Shown in pieces: positions 35,443 through 43,046 of a stretch of 64,000 bases of DNA. Both the position numbers and the translations under genes were made by a program. Position 1 is the first letter of the stretch; each line of letters begins with the position of its first letter. Below the pieces are notes generated by a model. It did not search any database. It was not told where the DNA came from and worked only from the letters and a program-made list of their open reading frames with translations. The stretch comes from UBA4810 sp002479215 (lineage in GTDB: Bacteria > Desulfobacterota > Syntrophia > Syntrophales > Smithellaceae): positions 1 to 64,000 of the forward strand of contig JBEKVB010000003.1 of NCBI GenBank assembly GCA_049514435.1. The letters run 5' to 3'.

Positions 35443-36369
35443 TTAAGAATAACGTATCAACAATTGTTCACTTGTAGAATTAACAATTCGTTTACTTAGC
35501 TCTCGCAGGTCATAAGCCGTACGAGTGTACGGATATCGATCCAAAAACGATACCCGCTGGCAAACAGCATCGTGAACGCGGTCATCGAAAGCAATGTTAC
35601 CGGCAAAATCAACCTGGAACCCAAGATGTTTTTCAATAATTTTGCATATTTGCGCGCCCAGAGCGATATTATCCTTGCTACGCAACTGGTTGAGAACAAG
35701 CTTGAATCTAAAAGAGTTGAAATCATTTTCCAGCTGCAAACTCTTTTCCGGGTGCGCTCTTTTAACCGCCTGCATGATACAATCCGGCTTATTAAATGAT
35801 CCTTCGCCAAACTCTTGAACAACTTCTTCTTCCAGAGTCTTAAAATCAGCCGCATTAAAATACTGGCGAATCCGCCGGAAATAAATGGAACGAATCAGCC
35901 GGTAAACGTTTTCAATAGAAGTTGGTTCCGGCGTTGTAATAAATATACTGTTTTGTGAAATCAGAAAAAAATCAAGGATATTAAAAGAAGTGCCGGCGCC
36001 CAGATCCAGCAAAATCCACTCGTAATTCAATTTGGATATGGCTTTGAGGGTTTTCACTTTTTGTTCGTACGGAAGATTAGCGATATCCAGACTATCGTGA
36101 GCACCGCTGATTAAATAAAGATTAGGCACCGGGGTTTCCAAAACGGTGTTTTCTAAAAGGGGTATTTTCTTGTGGATGAAATCAGAGAGGCACTTTACCG
36201 GATAAGGCACATCCACCAGGGTGTGCAGATTGGCCGCGCCTAGGTCGAGGTCAATCAAGAGAGTTTTTTTCCCCAATCCCGCTAAAACGCGGCCTAAGGA
36301 ACTAGCGAGAAAACTCTTTCCCGATCCGCCTTTACCTCCTCCAATTGGCCAGATATGCACCATAAGCAT
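35443..36369 (-). CDS. MinD/ParA/FlhG-like P-loop ATPase
   Basis: A 308-residue ATPase with deviant Walker A G-G-K-G-G-S-G-K-S at 11-19, including the signature lysine. It has L-I-D-L-D-L-G-A-A-N-L-H (Switch I) and L-L-D-L-G-A-G-T (Walker B/Switch II). An internal region with F-G-E-G-S-F-N-K and a late R-Y-P-Y-T-R matches FlhG-like proteins found outside flagellar loci. No amphipathic C-terminal helix for membrane binding is obvious. It is divergent from the SpoIID gene, and the J/HTH gene follows directly. Confidence 0.85.
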   Translation of the reverse strand: MLMVHIWPIGGGKGGSGKSFLASSLGRVLAGLGKKTLLIDLDLGAANLHTLVDVPYPVKCLSDFIHKKIPLLENTVLETPVPNLYLISGAHDSLDIANLPYEQKVKTLKAISKLNYEWILLDLGAGTSFNILDFFLISQNSIFITTPEPTSIENVYRLIRSIYFRRIRQYFNAADFKTLEEEVVQEFGEGSFNKPDCIMQAVKRAHPEKSLQLENDFNSFRFKLVLNQLRSKDNIALGAQICKIIEKHLGFQVDFAGNIAFDDRVHDAVCQRVSFLDRYPYTRTAYDLRELSKRIVNSTSEQLLIRYS

Positions 36370-36502
36370 CCGCCGTTTAATTTTTTTAACTTTAAAAATA
36401 TATATGATAAATTAGCAATATTCAAGCATTAAGTTGATTTTTTACTGAATTTTTTCCCGGCTGACAACTTTCTTGACTTCTGAGTATTTTGCTCATAAAA
36501 AA

Positions 36503-36511
36503 TGATATAAT
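36503..36511 (+). promoter_or_regulatory. extended -10 promoter for the SpoIID-like gene
   Basis: TGATATAAT matches an extended -10 (TGn plus TATAAT) 20 bp before the start. The TTGACT upstream (36473-36478) is too far (27 bp) to serve as -35, which fits an extended -10 promoter. Confidence 0.45.
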
Positions 36512-36531
36512 CTCTTTAAGAACGGCTTTAA

Positions 36532-37863
36532 ATGTCTATGATCAATAGCGAACCCAAAATAAAAGTTGCCTTACTGCAAAGTTATAAAGAAGCTCAAATA
36601 AATTTAAACGGCCGATTTCGCCTGCCCGATGGCCGTAAAATTACAGGTCATTTAAGAATTCGGGCCGAACAAGAGCAAATTGTCCTTATTCAATCTTCAG
36701 GCGTGCAAATCACCGGACAAAAGGAAATCTTGCTTTCGGCTCAAGATGGAGCAACATTTACAGTATTTCACGTACAAATTGGCATTGACTTTCACTGGCA
36801 AAGGAGCCAGGAGCAATCGTTTCGTGGCGATCTGTTCTTGTCTGCCAATTCGGCTTCTTTATTTGATCTTATTAATGAAATTCCCCTGGAGGATTATATA
36901 GAAAGCGTAATTTCTTCGGAAATGTCCGCTCAGGCTCCATTGGAATTTTTAAAGGCGCAGGCAACTGTCGCCCGCAGCTGGCTTGTCGCCATGCTGGAAA
37001 GAAAACAAAAACACGATAGTAATTCCAATTTCGAAAAAACAAGTGATATTCAAATAATCAGCTGGCATGACATTAACGATCATCAATATTTTGACGTCTG
37101 TGCCGATGATCATTGTCAGCGTTATCAGGGCATAACTAAAATAACCTCCGCAGATGTCGGTGAGGCAGTCCGGACGACACAAGGACTATTCTTAGTTTAC
37201 AAAAATAATATCTGCGATGCCCGCTACCACAAAGCCTGTGGCGGCCAAACGGAAATATTTTCCACCGCATGGGAGGATAAATCCATTCCTTATCTGCAAA
37301 GCGTAACCGATCATGCAGATACTCACGCACCAATTGTATCGGAAAAAGATGCCCAACATTGGCTGAGCACGAAACCACCAGCTTACTGCAACACCGCAGA
37401 TAACAAAATATTAAACCAAATACTGCCGTTGTTTGATCAGGAAACTCTTGATTTTTACCGTTGGCAAGTCATATATAAAAGGCAGGATTTGGAAGAAATT
37501 ATCCGCAGAAAATCGGGTATTGACGTAGGCGAGCTGAAAAATCTAATCCCGATAGAGCGCGGTCCTTCCGGCAGGATTAGTAAACTAAAGATCGAAGGCT
37601 CCCAGCGGGCTATATTGGTTGGAAAAGAACTGGAAATTCGCCGCTGGCTTTCGGAAAGCCATCTTTTAAGCAGTGCCTTTATTGTTTCGGCGGAAAGCGT
37701 AGCGAGCGGAAAAGTCAACCGGTTTATTTTATCCGGTGGCGGCTGGGGACACGGCGTGGGCCTGTGTCAAATTGGCGCGGCAGTTATGGCAGCTAAAGGA
37801 TTTAAAGCACCGGAAATTTTAGCTCATTACTTTACCGGCGCCGTTTTGAAAAAACTCTATTGA
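36532..37863 (+). CDS. SpoIID/LytB domain protein
   Basis: A 443-residue protein of the SpoIID/LytB family. The core starts L-E-D-Y-I-E-S-V-I-S-S-E-M near 121 and continues L-K-A-Q-A-T-V-A-R-S-W; the second half has C-G-G-Q-T-E near 232 and G-G-G-W-G-H-G-V-G-L-C-Q-I-G-A near 403. SpoIID is a lytic transglycosylase that acts on glycan strands lacking stem peptides; LytB homologues enhance amidases. The catalytic Glu of SpoIID corresponds to the Glu in S-S-E-M. No signal peptide is seen, which is odd for a wall enzyme; a missed upstream start is possible but no ribosome site supports one. It precedes an AmpG-like permease, fitting a wall-turnover role. Confidence 0.85.
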   Translation: MSMINSEPKIKVALLQSYKEAQINLNGRFRLPDGRKITGHLRIRAEQEQIVLIQSSGVQITGQKEILLSAQDGATFTVFHVQIGIDFHWQRSQEQSFRGDLFLSANSASLFDLINEIPLEDYIESVISSEMSAQAPLEFLKAQATVARSWLVAMLERKQKHDSNSNFEKTSDIQIISWHDINDHQYFDVCADDHCQRYQGITKITSADVGEAVRTTQGLFLVYKNNICDARYHKACGGQTEIFSTAWEDKSIPYLQSVTDHADTHAPIVSEKDAQHWLSTKPPAYCNTADNKILNQILPLFDQETLDFYRWQVIYKRQDLEEIIRRKSGIDVGELKNLIPIERGPSGRISKLKIEGSQRAILVGKELEIRRWLSESHLLSSAFIVSAESVASGKVNRFILSGGGWGHGVGLCQIGAAVMAAKGFKAPEILAHYFTGAVLKKLY

Positions 37864-37916
37864 CGCGTCTGATCAACGAAAAATTAAAAAAAGGGGAAAA
37901 GGAATAATCTTAGACT

Positions 37917-39311
37917 ATGACCGATTCGCAGTCAAAAGCATACCGCGACGGCGAGGAAGAGGCGACGCAGGCGTATAACACTATACGTCGAGGAGCCGAT
38001 GACAAAGCCAACAAAGGTAGGCGAATGAATGCGAATCGGAATCCCTGGCTCTGGGTTCCGTCTATCTATCTGGCGGAAGGAATCCCCTATATCATTGCGA
38101 TGACCGTCAGCGTCATTTTATACAAAAGACTGGGGCTCTCCAACACCGATATCGCTCTTTATACAAGCTGGTTTTATCTTCCCTGGGTGATCAAGCCCTT
38201 TTGGAGTCCTTTCATTGATTTTTTTCGCACTAAGCGTTTCTGGATTTTGGTTATGCAGTTGGCTATCGGCGGCTCACTGGCTTGCGTTGCCCTGACTATT
38301 CCCGCTGATAACTTCATCCGCTACACTTTAGCCATGTTCTGGATTATGGCTTTTAGTTCCGCCACTCATGATATTGCTGCGGATGGTTTCTATATGCTGG
38401 GGCTCGATACGCCGCAGCAGGCCGCCTTTATCGGTGTGCGCACCGTTTTTTATCGAGTCGCCACAATTGCCGCCAAGGGCGGCCTGGTCATTATGGCCGG
38501 GATAATGGAAAATTACGGCTATCCGGTAACAAAAGCATGGTCGCTTACCTTTATCGCTGTGGCGGCATTTTTTTTGGCTCTGTTTATTTATCATTTTTTT
38601 GTCCTGCCTTATCCTGCCGCCGATGGGAAAGCGCCGCGCGACAAAACCAAAAACTTTCTTGCGGAATATTTCCGCATCCTGACCTTATTTTTCCGGCGCA
38701 AAGACATTCTTATCATCATCTGCTTCTTCTTATTTTACCGTTTTGCCGAGGCTCAACTGGTTAAGATGGTCGCACCTTTTTTACTTGATGCCCGTGTAAA
38801 AGGCGGATTGGGTTTAACCACAGCGGAGGTCGGCATCATCTACGGCACGGTTGGTGTGGTGGCGCTCATGCTGGGCGGGCTTTTAGGCGGATATGTCGTG
38901 TATAAAAAAGGCCTTAAATTTTGGCTGTGGATTATGGTATTTGCCATGCACCTGCCGGATTTGATTTTTATCTATCTTTCACACGCCCTGCCGGAAAGCT
39001 TGTTATTGGTCAGCTCTGCAGTAGCTGTGGAACAATTCGGTTATGGTTTTGGTTTTACGGCTTACACTATGTATATGATCATGGTTTCTCAGGGAGAATA
39101 CAAAACGGTGTTTTACGCAATCGGCACTGGTATCATGGCTCTGGGCATGATGCTGCCGGCAATGGCCAGCGGCTGGATTCAGGAAATGCTGGGCTACAGG
39201 AATTTCTTTATCTGGATTACGATAACGACTATTCCCGGTTTTATTGTGGCGGCGCTGGTGAAAATCGATCCGGACTATGGAAAGGAACATGGGAAAGAAT
39301 CAAGGCACTAG
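37917..39311 (+). CDS. AmpG-like (PAT family) MFS permease
   Basis: An MFS transporter with about 12 helices. The conserved start is P-S-I-Y-L-A-E-G-I-P-Y and the loop W-V-I-K-P-F-W-S-P-F-I-D matches the PAT/AmpG subgroup (muropeptide, peptide or acetyl-CoA importers). Two starts are possible. From 37917 it has 464 residues, but residues 3-35 are encoded by a copy of repeat family A and are hydrophilic and unlike the family. From ATG 38025 (AAAGGTAGG ribosome site, 5 bases before) it has 428 residues starting right before the first helix. I consider 38025 the likely natural start. Likely substrate by context: anhydro-muropeptides or MurNAc, since a MurU/AmgK-like pair follows. Confidence 0.82.
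   Translation: MTDSQSKAYRDGEEEATQAYNTIRRGADDKANKGRRMNANRNPWLWVPSIYLAEGIPYIIAMTVSVILYKRLGLSNTDIALYTSWFYLPWVIKPFWSPFIDFFRTKRFWILVMQLAIGGSLACVALTIPADNFIRYTLAMFWIMAFSSATHDIAADGFYMLGLDTPQQAAFIGVRTVFYRVATIAAKGGLVIMAGIMENYGYPVTKAWSLTFIAVAAFFLALFIYHFFVLPYPAADGKAPRDKTKNFLAEYFRILTLFFRRKDILIIICFFLFYRFAEAQLVKMVAPFLLDARVKGGLGLTTAEVGIIYGTVGVVALMLGGLLGGYVVYKKGLKFWLWIMVFAMHLPDLIFIYLSHALPESLLLVSSAVAVEQFGYGFGFTAYTMYMIMVSQGEYKTVFYAIGTGIMALGMMLPAMASGWIQEMLGYRNFFIWITITTIPGFIVAALVKIDPDYGKEHGKESRH
37923..38023 (+). repeat. repeat family A, copy 3, overlapping the 5' end of the permease gene
   Basis: The stretch GCGACGGCGAGGAAGAGGC-GACG-AGGCGTAT-ATACGTCGAGGA-CCGATGAC-AAGCCAACAAAGGTAG aligns across its length with the family A core seen at 63.1 kb, with diverged ends. 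It is in frame with the permease from 37917 and ends exactly before the good ribosome site and ATG at 38025. Confidence 0.65.
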
Positions 39312-39364
39312 CCCGACGGTTTAACCGGCGCATGACAGGTTCAAGGATAAATGCAAAAGGTATC

Positions 39365-39420
39365 GTTGCCCCAAAATCCTTTTCGCCACCTGAAAGCGTT
39401 TTGGATATCTTTGGGGCAAC
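39365..39420. terminator. long-stem hairpin downstream of the permease gene
   Basis: GTTGCCCCAAA (39365-39375) and TTTGGGGCAAC (39410-39420) form a perfect 11 bp stem with a 34-base loop that holds a second small pair (AATCC/GGAT). It follows the permease stop by about 50 bp. There is no T-run, so intrinsic termination is uncertain; it could stabilise mRNA 3' ends. Confidence 0.4.
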
Positions 39421-39430
39421 AATAAATATC

Positions 39431-39459
39431 TTGACAATTGACGTCAATTGATGTATATT
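39431..39459 (+). promoter_or_regulatory. strong promoter overlapped by a 16 bp perfect palindrome (operator)
   Basis: TTGACA (39431-39436) and TATATT (39454-39459) at exact 17 bp spacing, 29 bp before the start codon of the 168-residue gene. A perfect palindrome CAATTGACGTCAATTG (39435-39450) covers the -35 end and most of the spacer, so a dimeric regulator bound there would block RNA polymerase. Confidence 0.65.
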
Positions 39460-39487
39460 GATACTAAAATAATAAGGGAGTTTTTTT

Positions 39488-39994
39488 ATGCTTAAAATGT
39501 CTATTAAAATAGACAATCAATCGACGTATGGAATAGACCTTAAAGAAGAATACAGTCCAAATGAATTTATTGATGTATTCGAGAAACACATCATGAAAGT
39601 AAAAAAACTGTCAGACACCTCTTCTTCATCGTTAAATAATAAAAATATATTACGCTTTGAAACAAACAATCTTTTTGATGCTCTTGATGCAAAAATTCAA
39701 AAAATGCCTGGTTTATTACGTAAAGATCATAAGACTATGAGATCGTATCAATTCGAAATAAATATGAAAGGTGGACAGGGTTTCATATGGTTGGCACCAC
39801 GAAATAAGTCTTTATGGATCTACTTCAAAAAAGTAAACTTTAGCGCTTTTGATAAAGATAAAAAAATAATTGATGATGGCAGCACCTGGGGTCAATATCC
39901 ATTGATGAAAGTTCATGATCAGAAAGACTTAAAATACGCATACGAATTAGCAGAAGCCACTTACAAATATCATCAATTACATTCATCAAAATAA
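39488..39994 (+). CDS. hypothetical protein, DUF5655-like tail
   Basis: A 168-residue AT-rich gene with no signal peptide. The second half (about 95-165) has L-W-I-Y-F-K-K near 109 and W-G-Q-Y-P-L-M-K-V-H-D-Q-K-D-L-K-Y-A-Y-E-L. This resembles the pattern of DUF5655-type domains (L-W-I-Y-x-K ... L-x-Y-A-x-x-L-I-x-x-A-Y), a weak resemblance noted by eye. AAGGGAG precedes ATG 39488 by 8 bases. It shares a promoter and direction with the small lipoprotein gene 16 bp downstream. Base composition differs from the flanking permease and MurU-like genes, suggesting acquisition. Confidence 0.6.
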   Translation: MLKMSIKIDNQSTYGIDLKEEYSPNEFIDVFEKHIMKVKKLSDTSSSSLNNKNILRFETNNLFDALDAKIQKMPGLLRKDHKTMRSYQFEINMKGGQGFIWLAPRNKSLWIYFKKVNFSAFDKDKKIIDDGSTWGQYPLMKVHDQKDLKYAYELAEATYKYHQLHSSK

Positions 39995-40010
39995 GGGAAA
40001 GGAGATCAAG

Positions 40011-40469
40011 ATGAAAAAATATTTTCCAGTAATTTTTTGTGTTTTTTTACTAATGAGTTGCAGTTCATGGCGGAGTGACAAATATGTATTGCAAACGAAT
40101 CCAGTTTTTGATGCACAAATAGAAACTAAGGATTTCTATTCTTTTCAACTCACTATTAAAAACAAATCTAATGATAATATTGAAATACTTTGGGACAAAA
40201 CTCTTTATATAGAGTCAAATTCAACCAATGGTGGTTTTTCATTAGGAACAGAAAAGTTTTATGAAGAAAAAGACAATATCATTCCTAACATGATCATATT
40301 TCCGGGCGATACAGCGACTAGATATATTTACCCTCTTACGTTGCGATACTGGAGTCGCGGCTGGTACAGAAATATTATGAACATAGGTAGGCATGGCATA
40401 TATCTAACAATTAAAGCAGGGGATAAAGAGTATAGGGAAAAAATGATAATAAACATTATCAAGGAATGA
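40011..40469 (+). CDS. small lipoprotein of unknown function
   Basis: 152 residues with a lipoprotein signal (L-L-M-S-C, Cys at 17) and a single beta-rich domain (F-Q-L-T-I-K-N-K-S-N-D-N-I-E-I near 47, typical of an Ig-like periplasmic fold). AAAGGAGAT lies just before the ATG. It is co-directional with the preceding gene and AT-rich like it; together they look like an inserted two-gene unit between the permease and the MurU-like gene. Confidence 0.65.
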   Translation: MKKYFPVIFCVFLLMSCSSWRSDKYVLQTNPVFDAQIETKDFYSFQLTIKNKSNDNIEILWDKTLYIESNSTNGGFSLGTEKFYEEKDNIIPNMIIFPGDTATRYIYPLTLRYWSRGWYRNIMNIGRHGIYLTIKAGDKEYREKMIINIIKE

Positions 40470-40487
40470 GAAAAACAGAGATAAAAC

Positions 40488-41216
40488 ATGTCTATCCTAC
40501 AAATTAATACCGCTTTTATTCTGGGTGCGGGATTGGGAACGAGGCTCAGGCCGCTCACCGAAAACACGCCTAAGCCGCTGCTGCCTATCGGCGGTAAGCC
40601 GATCATCACGTATGCTATGGAGCATTTGCGCGCTATTGGCGTGCAGAGATTTATTGTCAATACGCATCACTGCGCCGATAAATATTGCGAAGCGTTCCCG
40701 GAAGGCAACTGGCAGGGTATTCCCATAATCTTCCGGCATGAGCCGGTATTGTTGGATACCGCCGGAGGCATAAAGAATATCGAAGATCTAATTACAGAAG
40801 AAGAACGCATCATTGTTTACAACGGCGATATTATCACCAATATGCCTATCGCGCCTTTGCTTGCCAAACATTTTGCACTGAAAACGGAAGTCACCATCGC
40901 CCTGCGCAGTACTGGCCCATTACTGAATGTCAACATTGATCCAGATGGCTATGTTTGTGACATGCGGCATATTTTGAATAATCCCAGCGTGAAGAGCTGC
41001 CTTTTTGCGGGAATCTATATTGTCGAAACAAAGTTCCTTGGACGACTCATACCCGGCCGTGTCGAGTCGATTGTCGGGCCTCTAGTCGAAATGATTAAAG
41101 AAAATTTGCATTCCGTGGGCGGCGCAGTCATCGACGAAGGATACTGGTATGATCTGGGCAGTCGCGAAGAATACGATAAGATAAACAAACTGTTTCAGAG
41201 TAATCCCCGTTTATGA
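40488..41216 (+). CDS. nucleotidyltransferase, MurU-like (MurNAc-1-phosphate uridylyltransferase candidate)
   Basis: A 242-residue sugar-nucleotidyltransferase. The nucleotide loop reads G-A-G-L-G-T-R-L-R-P-L-T at 13-24, followed by P-K-P-L-L-P-I-G-G-K-P. D-T-A-G-G-I is near 87 and the metal Asp is in V-Y-N-G-D-I near 103. Length fits MurU (about 225-240), shorter than RmlA or GalU. The stop overlaps the start of a sugar-kinase-like gene by 4 bp. In Pseudomonas, MurU and AmgK bypass de novo UDP-MurNAc synthesis by recycling MurNAc, and here the pair lies near SpoIID and AmpG-like genes. Mannose- or glucose-1-phosphate specificity is the main alternative. Confidence 0.78.
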   Translation: MSILQINTAFILGAGLGTRLRPLTENTPKPLLPIGGKPIITYAMEHLRAIGVQRFIVNTHHCADKYCEAFPEGNWQGIPIIFRHEPVLLDTAGGIKNIEDLITEEERIIVYNGDIITNMPIAPLLAKHFALKTEVTIALRSTGPLLNVNIDPDGYVCDMRHILNNPSVKSCLFAGIYIVETKFLGRLIPGRVESIVGPLVEMIKENLHSVGGAVIDEGYWYDLGSREEYDKINKLFQSNPRL

Positions 41217-42214
41217 AATCCACAACAGGCGAAATAAACAAGTTCTTAAAAGCTAATCTGAAGGCAATCTCCTGGGAAATGACCCCCATCAAAAAAGGCG
41301 GCTCCGACCGGGGCTTTTTTAGGATTTGCCTGCCCGACAATTCCAGCTTTATTTTTATGCATTATGGAACAGATATAGAAGAAAACTATTACTGGGCGGG
41401 TATCAACGAGTTTTTGGCAGGTCTTGAAATTTCCGTACCGCGGATAATTGCCCAAGACTTGCGGCAGCATTTTATTTTGATGGAAGATTTAGGCGATATT
41501 GATTTATGGTCGCAATCGGCTCTTTCGTGGGATAAACGACGTATTTATTATTATCAGGTGCTCACACAAATCCGGCAATTGCATACCTTTGAATTTACCA
41601 AAATACCCTCAAATTTAAAATTGTCCGAAAGCTATGGCCCCAGGCTTTATAAGTGGGAGCATGATTACTTTCTGGAAAATCTCGTTTCCGCAGTCTGTCA
41701 GCTAAAACTCTCACCGTCTTTGCTCAAAGATTTGCATAAAGAATTAGACGGGCTCGTTATCCGCATACAGAATATGGAGCCCTGTCTTATCCATCGTGAT
41801 TTACAATCGCAAAATATAATGATCAAAAATGATCAGCCGGTACTGATCGATTTTCAGGGAATGAGGCTTGGAAATTTCTTCTATGATCTGGGTTCGCTTA
41901 TCTGCGATCCTTATGTTACCTTTGCTACTGAAGAACGAAACGAATTAATTAACTTTTATTATGACTTAATGAAGCCGGATTACAGCAGGAATGATTTTGC
42001 AATTTATTTCTGGGAGGCTTCCGCGCAGCGGCTCATGCAAGCGCTGGGAGCTTACGGATTTTTGGGGCTAAAAAAGAATAAGCCGGATTTTCTGAAGCAT
42101 GCTTACAACGGCATAAGAAATCTTTTTCTGGCCACGTCCAACACCGGAAACTTGCCTATTCTGCATGGATTATCACAACAATGCGAGAGTATTCTGGCTG
42201 ATCGGCAAATATAA
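41213..42214 (+). CDS. APH-family sugar kinase, AmgK-like
   Basis: A 333-residue kinase of the aminoglycoside phosphotransferase fold. The G-G-S-D-R-G-F-F-R loop lies at 28-36 and the L-M-E-D-L-G hinge near 88. The catalytic H-R-D-L-Q-S-Q-N is at 194-201 and the metal site D-F-Q-G near 213. AmgK phosphorylates MurNAc or GlcNAc at the anomeric position. The 4 bp overlap with the MurU-like gene (ATGA) indicates coupled translation, which is the strongest reason for this reading over an antibiotic kinase. It ends the peptidoglycan-related set. Confidence 0.78.
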   Translation: MKSTTGEINKFLKANLKAISWEMTPIKKGGSDRGFFRICLPDNSSFIFMHYGTDIEENYYWAGINEFLAGLEISVPRIIAQDLRQHFILMEDLGDIDLWSQSALSWDKRRIYYYQVLTQIRQLHTFEFTKIPSNLKLSESYGPRLYKWEHDYFLENLVSAVCQLKLSPSLLKDLHKELDGLVIRIQNMEPCLIHRDLQSQNIMIKNDQPVLIDFQGMRLGNFFYDLGSLICDPYVTFATEERNELINFYYDLMKPDYSRNDFAIYFWEASAQRLMQALGAYGFLGLKKNKPDFLKHAYNGIRNLFLATSNTGNLPILHGLSQQCESILADRQI

Positions 42215-42239
42215 ACCCCTTTTTTTGAAAAATTGAATC

Positions 42240-42268
42240 TTGACATACGGCAATCAATAGTGTGAAAT
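42240..42268 (+). promoter_or_regulatory. candidate promoter before the PIN gene
   Basis: TTGACA (42240-42245) and TGAAAT (42263-42268) spaced 17 bp, between the kinase gene and the first cassette. It would drive the promoterless cassettes downstream. Confidence 0.35.
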
Positions 42269-42444
42269 TTCAAAAAATACGATGCTCTATACTCATTTTT
42301 CGAACAAAGGATTTGCGGCAGTAATAAGACCAGCTTATAATCTCTAGCAAAACGCTTAGGTTGTTATGCCGACAGGAGAACGGCGTTTGTAATATTAACA
42401 CCGATCCATATAAACATTGTTACTTTGAGAAGGACAGATATAAG

Positions 42445-42885
42445 TTGAACGTAGTTTTAGATGCAAACATTTACGACACGCTGAGGGAAAATCCAGAGTA
42501 TTACGGATCGATAAGGACCTTAATAGAGGCTGGTCTGTTGAATGTGATCGTTACTCGAACGGTTGTTGAGGAATTATTCCGATCTCCTTTCGCGGGTATC
42601 CCAGCTTTTTTTCCAACCTCATATGAACCTAATACCGTTTCTCGCGCAGGTATAATGAAAGCAGGTGATCGGTTAGGGCGGGGTGATGTCTATTGCTCTC
42701 ATGTGGGCAACTCAAAGAAGGTAAATGACGCCCTCATCGCTGATGCAGCGGCAGTATATGCCGATTACTTGGTATCCGAGGACCATCGTCTTCGGAAGAG
42801 AATGCAGAGTATTGCGTCTCGATGTAAAGCTCTATCGTTCAGTGAATTCCTGAAAGTACTGGAGACGATGGCAGGTAACAAATAG
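42445..42885 (+). CDS. PIN-domain protein (cassette gene 1)
   Basis: A PIN-fold ribonuclease candidate of 146 residues starting at TTG 42445 (V-V-L-D-A-N at residues 3-8). An in-frame TTG at 42361 would add 28 residues but lies in the cassette junction and lacks a ribosome site, while GAAGGA precedes 42445 at a long distance. Likely acidic residues are D6, E42/E43, D95 or D100, and D113 in S-E-D-H-R-L-R. The PIN active site is therefore plausibly complete. PIN proteins are VapC-type toxins or rRNA-processing nucleases; no VapB-like antitoxin gene is present next to it, so toxin status is open. The stop overlaps the attC site that follows, as is typical of integron cassettes. Confidence 0.75.
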   Translation: MNVVLDANIYDTLRENPEYYGSIRTLIEAGLLNVIVTRTVVEELFRSPFAGIPAFFPTSYEPNTVSRAGIMKAGDRLGRGDVYCSHVGNSKKVNDALIADAAAVYADYLVSEDHRLRKRMQSIASRCKALSFSEFLKVLETMAGNK

Positions 42886-42979
42886 CTGCACCTGATGCGG
42901 AAGGAAATCGGGCTCGTTTGCGTAGAGGCTTTTCCGTATCCCTTTCCCGTCCGCCGCGCAGGTGAGCACGATGTTATGG
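42874..42979 (+). other. integron attC site (cassette 1 recombination site)
   Basis: The left half TAACAAATAGCTGCACCTG and right half CAGGTGAGCACGATGTTATG are complementary (R''-L'' and L'-R'). The left arm has one extra base (GCTGCACCTG against GCTCACCTG), the extrahelical base diagnostic of attC strand choice. The interior is an imperfect 50 bp palindrome. The crossover would be at G/TTATGG (42973). It starts inside the PIN stop region. Confidence 0.8.
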
Positions 42980-43046
42980 TGGAATAAAGGAATAAAATGG
43001 AATTAAAAAACTATGGTCTACCCGAGGGCGAAAAAGTCGTAACTCG

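Noticed and set aside
39365..39420. The GTTGCCCC..GGGGCAAC hairpin as an attC site
   Set aside because: Arms are perfectly complementary without the one-sided extra base, and outer core motifs of the RYYYAAC/GTTRRRY type are absent.
41213..42214. Antibiotic-resistance aminoglycoside phosphotransferase
   Set aside because: The fold matches, but the 4 bp overlap with a sugar nucleotidyltransferase and the wall-recycling context favour a sugar kinase.
42340..42370. Possible attI or attC upstream of the PIN cassette (GCTTAGGTTGTTATGCC)
   Set aside because: There is a core-like GTTATGC but no complementary arm upstream and no integrase gene; the sequence does not support a primary attI site.
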